Source: Euptelea pleiosperma
Taxonomy: Eukaryota; Streptophyta; Magnoliopsida; Ranunculales; Eupteleaceae
DNA length: 64,000 nt
Reading direction: 5' to 3'
NCBI GenBank assembly: GCA_035048495.1
Contig: CM068553.1
Location: 30,652,978-30,716,977, forward strand
Shown piece after piece: positions 36,284-47,118 of this stretch (position 1 is its first letter; every line of letters starts with the position of its first letter). The notes beneath the pieces were generated by a model that saw only the letters and a program-made list of their open reading frames with translations, was not told the DNA's origin and ran no database searches. The translations under genes and the position numbers were made by a program.

Positions 36284-38175
36284 TGAAACTAGGGTTTTTC
36301 TGCATCGTTGGTTACGGAAACCCTAATCTCAACAAAATTTGTAATTATCCAAGACTTTAATCTTGTAAAATTAGACAATTCTTGCACAGTGGAAAGTCGG
36401 AGTCGTATCCGCACTCGGGATTAGTCGGATTAGCGCAATAAGGAACATAAAATAATAGGAATTTATCGATTTTGAATCAAAATAAACTTTATTTCATGAA
36501 TTCAAATATAACTTACAACTCAAACATGAAACAATTAACCTAGAAAGCAGTAAAACTGAATTAGAGAGAGAAAGAGAAGAGTAATGAAAGCTAAGTAGAG
36601 AGTAAGTAGGGAATTCTAGAGAGAGAAGGTGGAGTCTAGAGAGAGAGAGAGGATAAGAATGATGCCTAGAGAGAGAAATTAAGACCTAGAGAGATCTAGA
36701 GATAGAAAGTGGTAGAGAGAGAGAAATAGAAGAGAGTGAAGAGATGGAAAGTAGAGAGATGAAATTAGAATTCCTAGAAAGATCTAGGTATAGAAATAAA
36801 GATGGTCCTAGTGAGAGAAAGGGGATGTTAAAGAGAGAAAGAGAGTATTCCTAGAAAGATCTAGAGATGAAAAGAAGAAGAAGAGAGAGAATAGAAGGGA
36901 TAGAGGTCTAACCGTGGACTTCTTACCGGAGGTGTTGATTCGGCCATTGATGTGGTCGGCCATAGGCATGGAGGAAAGGATGCTCCCTAGTTCGGCCAAG
37001 TGTTGGCATTGAGGTTCACCGTGGCTTGCAAGGTGAGTCCGGGAAGGAGGTGCGGCAATGGTGAGTGCATCACCGGTGTGCATGGTGGAGGAGACCATGT
37101 GGTGCGTGAGCTAGGAGATGAACCAACACCGAGGAGGAGGAGCAGGCCTGCTCCTCTATGTGCATGCTGCAACAATCTAGAAGCAACAGCCCGGAGAAGA
37201 TGGTGGAGGCAGTGTGGAGAGGTCCAAGAAGATTGACGACCTGGACGGTGGTGGGATGGTGTTGCTGTCCATGGCAGGTGAAGGTGACGGTGGTGAAACA
37301 GCACGTGGGAGAAGCCTCAACAGTAGGTGGTGATGATCCATAGTGGGATAACGGCCTGCAATGGTTGCAAGCCGTTAACTAGCAGGTGAGGGGCGATCAT
37401 GGTGGAGCAGGTCGAGCAGCCAGCAATAGAGAGGAGGATCATCTTCTCCGAGCGGTAATGGTGGTGTGAGAAAATGTTGACGGAGGGAAGCACTCACTGC
37501 CCTCGTTTGTTGCTAGTTTGCTTGCTGGTTCAGGCGATGTTCCAACAAGAAAAGTGGAAGAAGAAAAATATAAAGAGGATGGCCGGAGTTGCAGACCTGC
37601 AACTCCGGTGAAGGACTGTGGAAGAAGAAGGAGAAGAAGAAGAAAGAGAAGAGGAGGAAGAAGAAGGAGAGGATGAGAAGAACTTACCGGGATGTGCAGA
37701 TGATGTGGATCAGGCAGTGCAAGGTTACAGCGCCGAAGCTCACCGATTTTAATGGCGAGATGGTGCTGAGGCGGTGCTTGCCGTGGAGACTCAACGGTGA
37801 TGAAAGATGGAGCCGTTTGCAGAGGAGAAGGAGATGGGGGACGGCTGGAGAAAGGAGCAGGTGATGGCAGCGGTCCAGCGACTCCTCTTCAAGAAGAAGA
37901 AGAAGAAGAAGTTCGCCGGAGGGGGATGAACCAGTCCGGCTAGCGAGTTGGCTGCTTGCCGGAAGAGAAGAAGAAGAGGAGGAAGAAGGAAAGGAGGAGA
38001 AGGGGAGAAGGGAAAGAAGGGAGAGAGGGGGGAGAAGACGGTGATGAAAAAGGTGGACGAGGAGATGTGGGTGCCTTGAGGGCTACATGTCCAGCAATGG
38101 AGGATGGATTTGGAGAGATGATGGTGGAGCGTGGATGGGTGCTGGCTTGCTTCAACGTTGAACCGTTCTCTTCTT

Positions 38176-38208
<33 letters not shown>

Positions 38209-39676
38209 TCCTCTTTTTCTTTCTTTTCTTTCTATTTTTCCTTTTTTTTTTAAAGAAGAAGAGGGTGATGGTTGGTGTTGAGAATGTGGGAGAAGGAGAG
38301 ATTAGAGAATAGAATGAGGGAGAGTAGTCAGCTAGGGTTGAGGTAGAGGGGTGGAGCGTTGTGGTAATGTGGGAGAGAGAGAGTTCCAGTAGGGTTTCTT
38401 CCTTCCTTTATAAGGTCAACACTTACCTCTCTCTCTCTCTTGGTAATTAATGCCCCTATGTTCTCTTGGATGGAAAATTCCAGCCATGTGTCCAACTCTT
38501 TCTATATTTACAACAATATTCTCTCTTAATTGCTCCACACGTCCTAGCATCTTTCTAAAATCATATGTTGTTTTGAAAACACACTAAAATTACCATTTGG
38601 ACATCCCATGTATGGCCCACATTTCATTCCCAAAATTTCTTTTCAAGATAACCCAATGTTGATCCAACTTTCCTCCTTAAAAAGATTTAATTTTTTGTTT
38701 ATGGAATGTTTTTCCCATTTTAATTTAAAAAATCTCTTATTTTCAAAAATCATTTTTCCCTAAAAAATGCCATTTATATGAAAAAGTCACAAACAACTGA
38801 TTTATTTCCAAACATGCCCTAAGGTCCGTCACATGCCATGTGGCATTGGCCAAGGCCTATTGAGAAGGTGAGGTATGATTTGAGCGATGCCGTGGGCCAC
38901 CTTTTGAAGCCATTGGATTGATGGATGATTAGATAGATGATAATTGGATGCTCGGTTAGGGTGATAGGGTGGAAGATCTGATGGCGATTGGATGGCAAGC
39001 AGAGGATCGGACGGTTGAATGGAGGATCGTTTTGCTCAGATGAAGATGTGGGTGGTGAGCAGTTGGATCCTGGAGAGTGAGAGAACGAAGGGTGACCGTT
39101 GGATGTGGGACTCATGGTTTAGAGAGAGGAGAGAGAAAATATTACAAAATAAAGAGAAAATGCTAGCAGAGGGTCTTGAACCCTGATCTCTGACTTGGTC
39201 TTCTGCATGCTTCACCAACTGAGCAAGCTTTTGTCTTGTGTTAGTTGATTAGCTTTAATCTCCTTAGTCTCTTTATAGGCGCTCGGCTCTCCTTCTCTCT
39301 CGATTTTCTCTCAGGTTTTTTCGACTCTCTGACTCTTCTCGCTCTTGGCCTAGATCTTCTCATCCTTAGCCTATTGGCTCTTGAGCTTTGATCTTAGGTT
39401 CTAGAAGTTGATTGTGGGCCCGCATTCCATCGAAATTGTCCGATTAGTGCTCCTGTAATAGAAAAGTCGCATAATGAGATTTTTACAAACGGCTTCGTGT
39501 ATGGGTCAAATAAATACGTATGAATGCATGCAAATATATTTTGATCAGAAAAGTGTGTTCTACGCAATAGAGGAAACTCTTACGTAGAAAAATAGATAAA
39601 TATGACAGTTTTTCGTAGGAGTGTGATAATGCTAAAAGGATAATTGCTTAAAATACGCACTTTTGAGCGAATATCA
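36284..39676. mobile_element. LTR C of very-long-LTR family (3393 bp), no matching TSD
   Basis: Starts TGAAACTAGGG and ends GAATATCA like A, B and D, with the same internal order: GTTGGTTACGGAAACCC, GA-rich tract (36560-36900), CCGGAGTTGCAG hairpin (37583-37608), AAG-rich blocks, tRNA-like block (39163-39228). A (C)29 run at 38179-38207. Flanks differ (TTTTC left, CTTGG right): left is Ty3-like LTR, right is a LINE ORF. This suggests recombination between two LTR copies rather than one insertion. Confidence 0.75.
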
Positions 39677-41150
39677 CTTGGGCTGGAGATTGGTTGGTTC
39701 AGGACATCGTCTCCGCTTTCGCTAGTGTATGGCGTAGGCTCAAAGCTCGAGTGGATAATATTATGGAGAATGGCCAATGGAAGATATCCGATAGGGTGAA
39801 AGAGGGATTCCAAATTGCTGGACTACTGTTGGATAATATAGGCTCTCTTCTTTGGGGAGCTAATGACCTGATAGTTTGGAAACCCTCTACTTCTGGAGTC
39901 TTCACGGTCAAATCTGGGTTTGAGGCGATCCAAAAATAGAATCCTAAGAATGCATGGTTGACTAAGATTTGGAGTAAAGGGGTCCACCCTAGAACGATAG
40001 CCAATGCATGGAAAATCATTCACGGGGTTCTAGCTACTGATGATTTATTATAGAAAAGAGGTATTTCCCTAGCATCTAGATGCCCTATGTGCCTAGGGAA
40101 GAGAGAAAATCAAAAGCACCTTTTGTTCACTTGTGTTCGGCCCAGGAGGATTTGGGAAGACATCACTCGATGGTTCTACTGCCATGGCCGGACCTTTGGT
40201 GAATCTTGGCAAGAATGGTTTGACTACTATAAGGGTGGAAGTCCCTTGATTGTGGAACTTTGGACGGCGGCAGTTATATCAACCATGGTTGCTATTTGGA
40301 AGGCTAGAAATAACCTTGTTTTTAACGATGTGCAATGGGGCCTGGGGAAAATTGCTCGAGAGGTTAAAGAGGCAATAACATACGCTGCTAACAACATTAA
40401 TAAACCAATGCAAAATAGCCTGGAAGATCTCCTAAATTCGAAAAATTTGGGTTTGGAAACTAAACCAAGGATTCTGGAATGCCGTTGGAGTGCTCCTTGT
40501 TGTGGGGTGATTAAGATCAATTGTGATGGAGCAGTGAAAGGCAACACCTGGGGATTGGTGGTCTTGGAACGGTATTCAAAGACTTGAAAAGTTAGGTGGT
40601 TGGGGCAATGGCTGAGAACCTTGGGATTGTCACGAATTTCACAGCGGAATGTATGGCAATAACTTATGGTGTGCAATGGGCCACTGAGGAAGGATGGCGG
40701 CGACTATGGATAGAATTGGATTCCGAAGGGTCTATTAGAGCTTTCAAACAAGGTAAAATCCCATGGAGGGTTAAGGGCTCATGGGAGAAGGCTTGCAACC
40801 AAATTGAGTGGGTCAAATTCTCATCTACTTGGCGGGAGGCTAACTTTAGTGCAGATTCCTGTGCTAATTATGCTTGTACACTTGCTTTGGGTAGCAGGAA
40901 ATGGTGGTATCACAAGCTTGATTGTATTCCATGTTTAGAAGATCCGGACAAGTCATACTTTAGATTTGTCAATTAAGTGACTGAGTTGGGAGGTGGGACT
41001 GCAAATGATTGATGGAATTGGGGGTGCCAACCTAGTTGGGATGCCTAAGTCCATGGTGATGCATATTTTGAACCACGCCCTGAACGTTTTCCTGTAACTG
41101 TTTCTTTTCTTTTAATACAATGCTTATTTAGCAAAAAAATTACCTGACCA
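39677..41150 (+). pseudogene. LINE (L1-type) 3' half: zf-RVT and RNase H
   Basis: The coding frame starts exactly at the end of LTR C. It includes LLWGANDLIVWKPSTSG..FTVKSGFEAI, a zf-RVT motif (CPMCLGKRENQKHLLFTC), then an RNase H domain: INCDGAVKGN with the first Asp, FTAECMAITYGVQWA with Glu, LWIELDSEGSIRAF with Asp, and WREANFSADSCAN. Stops at about 39938 and 40050 and a frameshift near 40585 kill it. Coding ends at 40976; the 3' UTR runs to an A-rich end at about 41150. The N-terminal part and RT are missing. Confidence 0.85.
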
Positions 41151-41470
41151 CCAACAATATAAGCCGCATGGAAATTTCTTAGACACTGACCTTATAGACA
41201 TTTGGCCAATCGTTAGGTTGACCTATAAACCCAAAATCAACTTGATCAGTGATTTCTAAGCATTAGTTGAAGTCATTTTCATGGGTGGGTTGATTTTAAC
41301 TGTTGGAATTTGAGCATATTTACCATTATTTGGGTACAAAGATCCAAAAGTTCGAAATCACTAATCAGGCTGATTTTAGGTTTGTAGGTCCAATTAGGAA
41401 TTGGCCAAACATCCATGCGGACGGTGTCCTCTAAGAGTGTACCACGTGGCTCATATTATGGGTGGTCAGG
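41140..41470. mobile_element. Long-TIR MITE (GGATGTTTGGCC family)
   Basis: Left arm with AGACACTGACCTTATAGACA and TTGGCCAAT, right arm ATTGGCCAAACATCCATGCGG followed by TCCTCTAAGAGTGTACCACG; interior halves are inverted (ATCAACTTGATCAGTGATTT / AAATCACTAATCAGGCTGAT). Related pieces at 30880-31090, 33107-33300, 45890-45970, 46560-46800 and 58965-59410. Confidence 0.5.
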
Positions 41471-41744
41471 GCTTCTATGACAGACGGTGGTCAATCAAGT
41501 TTTACTCAACCACATGGATGTTTAGCCCACCCCTTGTTCGATATTCAAACCAAAATTCAACTTGATTGCCATAGATTTTAGTAGTTTTTAGGATTGATTA
41601 ACTAGCCATTGGATTCAAGCATGTTTTTTGGGTAGTAAATCAAAGGGCTAAAAACCATCAATCAAGCTGCTTTTTAGTGTGTTTGTCCACCAATAGGTGG
41701 GCTTACATACAGCGTCATTAGGCCCAAAAATTGATCTATGCAGG
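41471..41744. other. Intergenic, same MITE family fragment
   Basis: Contains GGATGTTTAGCCCACCCC and AAAACCATCAATCAAGCTG words of the preceding family. Nothing coding. Confidence 0.4.
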
Positions 41745-42245
<501 letters not shown>

Positions 42246-42255
42246 CCTATATATA

Positions 42256-42415
42256 TCTATATAACAAAACAGGACGGTTGTCTCTCTCTCTTATCTGGCT
42301 TCATAAAGGATGGACGAGATCTTATCACACCAAATGAACAGTGGATCTCAGCCACTCACACTCAATTTTGACAACGCTTTGTCGATGAGTGCCGTGGGCA
42401 CGGGTCACCTACTAT
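42256..42415 (+). mobile_element. Short non-autonomous Helitron (degenerate 3' end)
   Basis: Begins TCTATATAACAAAACA after an A and ends near GGGCACGGGTCACCTACTA, with a GC-rich hairpin just before the end; same family as the intact tandem pair at 55913-56218. The terminal CTAG reads CTAT here. Confidence 0.6.
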
Positions 42416-42452
42416 TTACCTACATATAAAGAATGAAATGGGTTGGATTTAC

Positions 42453-45306
42453 TGAAAGTAGGTGGTTCCGTGTCGTTGGTTACGGAAACCCTAGAATCAA
42501 CACATTTTTAATTATCCGAGACTTTTGACCTGTAAAATTAGCAATTTTACACAGTGGCTCGTGTCGGATGTCGATCCGCACTCGGGGTTAGTGTGCACAA
42601 TTCAAGAATATGAAATGATGGATTTTTGTCGGAAGTTGCTACTTAAAGAACATGGAGGGGTGAGAATGATGGGTTCGAGTATTAAAACAATCATATTTTT
42701 TTTTGAGAGAGAATTTGCTAATATGAACTCAAGCAAACAAAATACAAATTATAATAGAACTAACAACAAAACACATTAATTGAAAATGTCTTTTACATCA
42801 AAATGAACTTGCAAGGATTAAACTAACTAATAAAGCAGAAAAATTACTAGAGAGAGAAGGGGGTAAAAGATGAGAAAAACTATTGTGAAGCTTACCAGAG
42901 GGAGTTCGACCATTGATGGGGGATTGCACAGCCATGATTGGCCACTGGTAGGAGTGCAAACCTCTTCTATAGGCCAAAACGGACTGGAGTTGCAGGTTGC
43001 AACTCCAGCACGTTAGAGAGAGGTGGTGTGGGGGCGGTGCTATGTGAGGGCGGTGCTAGTTGGTGCTGCAAAAAGGGAGCAGCACAAGGGGTGGTTTCCG
43101 GGCAGATGAAGGTGGTGAGCTGGGCGTGCACACCAGCAGGTAAGAGGGGCGGTCTTCCCTTTCTACTCTTCTTCTTCTTCTCCTTTTTTTCTTTGTTTTT
43201 TTTTTGTTGGAGAGAAGAAGAAGACGTCAAGAAGAGGAGAGGACGTGCGAGAGGCTTGCTGGTTCATGGTGCTTCCAGCAAGGAGAGGAGGCGGTCTGGC
43301 AATGGTTGAAGATGGCAAGGAGATGGCTGTGACGGCTTTGCTTTGGGCTGTACTGGATGGTGGCTGCGTTGAAGGATGTAGGATGGGGCGGTGATGTTGC
43401 AGGTGGTGTGGAGAGGATGAAGATGATGATGGAGATGGTTGTGTAGACGGGTTGTGGAGGTGTTGTGGGCGTTGATGGAGATGGAAGAAGGCAGCAACGG
43501 TTTGGATCTAGGCGGTGCTTACTGGCAGAGGCGCTGGGTTGCTGCCCAAGGGGAGGGGCAAATCGTGGTGGAGATGGGTGGTCTGAGGAAGATCCCCATG
43601 TCCAGCACGTTGGTGAAGGGGTGGCGCACCAGCGGAGAGCACAAGGAGGCGAAACCAGTTTCGGTAGCGGACTGTTACAACAGGCCGGAGTTGCAGACCT
43701 ACAACTCCGGCAAAATCTTGAGAAGATGAAAAAGAAGAAGAAGAAAAGAAGAAGAAGAAAAGGGGAAGAAGAAGAGGATTAAGAAGAAGGAGAAAACGTG
43801 GGGGGAAGGAGAGGAGGAGAAGGGTTTGGAGATTAGAGCATGGTGCAGGTCGTCGGATTTAATGGAGATTGCCGGAGTTCTGCAACTCCGGCGAGCTCTC
43901 TTTTTTTTTTTTTTTTTTTTCTTTTCTTTCTTTTCTTTAAGGGAAAACGGTTTTGGAGAATGAGAGGGATGAGCAGTTGAGAACGTGAAGGAAGAGATGG
44001 GGGGGGGGGGGGGGGGGGGGGGCGGCTTCAAGTGAGAGAGAGCTTTTTTTTTTTTTTTTTCTAACGTGGAGAGAGAGGCTGGTAATGGTTGCTGCCTTCT
44101 CTTAATAGGAACCGTTAGGTTTCTTTCTTTCTCTTTGGTAAGAACTGTGGGTTCCTACAATAGAAACCCACGGTTTCTAAAAACTCTTTCTTCCTTTTGT
44201 AGAATCATGGGTCCCTAGATTAGAAACCCACGATTTCTAAAACTCCCTTTTCAAAAAAAAAGTTTTTTTTTTTTTTTTTCTTTTTAAAACCTTGTATAGA
44301 ACCGTGGGTTCCTAACTTGGAACCCACGGTTTCTAAAAGTGTAATTATCTCCATTTCTTTCGAAAAGCTTGAGAAAATAATTCCTTTTTGGACAATGCTT
44401 GATCCTTAAAAAAATCTTTTCCAAAATTATCTTCTTTCCTTCTTTAACAACCATTTTCTGTCCATGCTAGGCATGTGGGTCCCACTGACTGGCTGGACCA
44501 TGGGTAGTGGGCCTGCTCCTCTTGTAGGCTTAAGCCCATAGGTTTGAATCATGAAGTGATGAGTGCCATTGAATTTATGAGATGGTGAGATGGGTGATTA
44601 GGGGACTGACTGAGCGATTGTGTGGTAGAGATGGACGGTGATGATCGAGCGATGGAAATTGACCGAGGTAGGCCGTAGAATTATGTGATTAAGGGAGGGG
44701 AGAGGATTGGATGATGTGGATTTGAGAGTAGAGAGAGAATAATGATTTGGAGAGAGAAATGAGAGAGGAGATAAAATATTACAACATAAAGAAAAATGCT
44801 AGCAGAGGGGCTTGAACCCTGGTCTTTGACTTGGTCTTCTGCATGCTTCACCAACTGAGCAAGCACTCGCCTTGTGTAGTTTATAAGCTTTAATCTCCTT
44901 AGTCTCTTCTTTGAGGGCTTGTCTCTCCTTCTCTCTTGGTCATCCCTCGATTCTTTCGACTCTCTGGCTCTTCCCGTCTGTGGCCTATATCTCTTCATCC
45001 TTAGCCTGTTGGCTCTTGAGCTTTGATCCTAGGTTTTGAAAGTTGATTGTGGGCCTGCATTCCATCAAAATTGCCCGATTAGTGCTCCTGCGATAGAAAA
45101 ATCGCGTAATGAGAATGACTTCGCATGTGGGTCAAATAAATGCGTATGAATGCATGCGAATATACCATTTTAACTAGAAAAGTGTGTTCTACGCATTGAG
45201 AAAAACTCTTACGTAGAAATGTTGATAAAAATGTAGTTTTACGTAGGAGAGTGTAATAACCCTAGAAGGATAATTGCTTAAAATAAGCACTTTTGAGCGA
45301 ATATCA
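42453..45306. mobile_element. Solo LTR D of very-long-LTR family (2854 bp)
   Basis: Starts TGAAAGTAGG, ends GAATATCA; flanks TTTAC (42448-42452) and TTTAT (45307-45311) fit a 5-bp TSD with one transition. Same order of internal parts; three CTGGAGTTGCA/CCGGAGTTGCA hairpins (42984-43008, 43685-43710, 43872-43891) and the tRNA-like block (44800-44866). Has a (G)24 run at 43999-44022 and repeated AGAACCGTGGGTTCCTA words (44100-44340) not seen in the other copies. Confidence 0.8.
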
Positions 45307-45540
45307 TTTATATATAGCCCAAGGGTCAGGCTCAGGAGCCCCACTTTTTATGCCTCGAGAGGGGTGTTACAGTTAAAACATATTGAAATGGCCAAGGGCA
45401 AAAATAGAAAAAAAATAGATTTTAATGATTTTAACGGAAAAAAGTGGTGCTGAAATTCAAAATTTAAAATTTGAAATTTGAAATTTAAAAATTAAAAATT
45501 AAAAATTAAAAAATTAAAAAAAAAATAGAATTTAATGAAA
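45307..45540. mobile_element. Half copy of hAT-type MITE
   Basis: GGGGTGTTACAGTTAAAACA then GGCCAAGGGCAAAAATAG matches the left half of the MITE at 2980-3367 (GGGCGTTACCGTTAAAACGG, AAGGGCAAAAATGG), ending in A-rich ATTTAAAAATTAAAA repeats. Right half missing. Confidence 0.55.
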
Positions 45541-45695
45541 ATTTAATGGTTTTTGTATACCCTTTTATCTTATATGGCTTCAATAATGAGTGGCTGAGAT
45601 CCACTATGCTTCATATAGATGGCTGAGATTAACTCCCACCCGATTTTGACGAACACTTTGTTGGAAAGTGCCGTGGGCACGGGCCACCCATGCAT
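45541..45695 (+). mobile_element. Degraded Helitron copy
   Basis: TTATATGGCTTCA, GGCTGAGAT, TTTTGACGAACACTTTGTTG and the terminal AGTGCCGTGGGCACGGGCCA match the family at 55913-56218; the 5' TC end and final CTAG are worn. Confidence 0.55.
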
Positions 45696-46047
45696 ATATC
45701 AAGACAACTCAGTATGAAATTTTTGACTTAGGCCTCAACTTGCATGTAGATAAAGGTATTTTATTTATATCTTCACTGGCAACAAAGATGTCCACAGTCT
45801 ATATATACTACGATGTCTGTAGTGGTAGCAAAGATGTCTGTCTCCCATCCGCTCACTTACAAAACAACCATTATTTGGGGTACAATGATCTAAAGGTTTG
45901 AAATCACTAACCATGATTTTTGGTTTGTAGGTCCTGCTAGATATTGGCAACGCTAGGTCCAGCCAGAGACCAGGGCCGTCTCGATGCAAGTTGAGGCCTA
46001 AGGCGAAAACTCCATATGAGGCCTTTTAATATTTAATATATTAATAT
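45696..46047. other. Intergenic, MITE fragments
   Basis: Pieces of the GGATGTTTGGCC family (GGGGTACAATGATCTAAAGG near 45880). No gene seen. Confidence 0.4.
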
Positions 46048-46395
46048 AGGATCGGGATAGGGGGAAAACCATTTGGCGAACCCACTTAGAAGAAGAATCA
46101 ACGGCTGATTTTTGGTGAGGATGATCTCTATGGTGAGGAGATCATCCTCACAAAAATTCAAATCATTCCGATATTTGTAGACTGGTTTAGAAGTTGAAGA
46201 ATTATGGACCGTTTATTTTTACCGTGTAACTTGAAAACCACATTTGATGGGGTTAGAAATTTCAGAATGGGCTGATATTTTTGGGAGGTGATCTATATGG
46301 TGAGGATATCATCCTCACAAAAAATCAGCCATTGATTAATCTTCTATGTGGGTCCACCAAAATGGTTGTAAAAAATGGTTGTCCACCAATCCTGA
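46048..46395. mobile_element. Long-TIR MITE (GGATCGGGATAGGGGG family)
   Basis: Left end GGATCGGGATAGGGGGAAAA, right end TTGTCCACCAATCCTGAACC; arms of roughly 110 bp are inverted, including GGCTGATTTTTGGTGAGGAT on the left and ATCCTCACAAAAAATCAGCC on the right. Related to 41745-42245. Confidence 0.6.
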
Positions 46396-47118
46396 ACCAT
46401 TAATATATGGTATTAATTAAAATTTTAAACTCTATATGGTAGAAAATCTTATTTAACACTATTCATGATAATCAAAAGCTAATTGATAAAAATTTATATG
46501 AACAGGATTTCCGTTGCAGTCCATGCAAAGGAGTCTTGTGGCCCTACATAGATCATTTTTTGTGCCTAATGACTGTGGATCGATGTTCAACCCACATATT
46601 GGTGGATAAACACATCCAAAATAAGCTTGATTGATGATTTTTAGCCGTTGGATTTACTATTCAAAAAGCATACTTGAATCCAATGGCTAGAATCAAATCT
46701 TAAAAGGTACTAAAATCTATGGCTAGAGATGACCAATCAGGTTAATTTTTGGTTTTTATGTCCAACAAGGGGTGGGCTAAACATCCATGCGGTTAGTGAA
46801 CTGGGGCCTTCTCACACCTGGGCTGGGGGCCTTCTCTCACATGGGGCCTAAGGCGACCGCCTTACTGGCCTTATGGTTGAGCCGGCACTGCCAGAGACAA
46901 CCAGTCCTTGCCCCCACTATTCGTGTCTCGGCCCTCTTCCAGCTGCTGCTTCCTTGGATATTGGAATGTGCTACTGCCAACTGCATCCGACCGTACCTCG
47001 TTCTCTCCTGCACACAATACCTGCTGAAGACATGAAACAAAGAAATTGAGTGCACTTTGGTAATTTGGTTCAGTAAAACTTCGCTGCCCACCCACAATAT
47101 TCGTCACGGGGAACATTT
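46396..47118. other. 3' flank of DYAD-like gene
   Basis: 46560-46800 carries another fragment of the GGATGTTTAGCCCA family. 46800-47118 lies just beyond the stop codon of the minus-strand gene and may include its 3' UTR; frames there match nothing I recognise. Confidence 0.4.

Noticed and set aside
36808..38312. Frames of about 80-118 codons
   Set aside because: Same kind of low-complexity sequence in LTR C, including a (C)29 run that is probably a sequencing or assembly weak point.
42938..44031. Frames of about 77-123 codons
   Set aside because: Low-complexity sequence in solo LTR D, with a (G)24 run; no family resemblance.
46837..47097. 86-codon minus-strand frame just past the DYAD-like stop codon
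   Set aside because: No family resemblance, overlaps another frame on the same strand and a plus-strand frame; more likely 3' UTR or intergenic.
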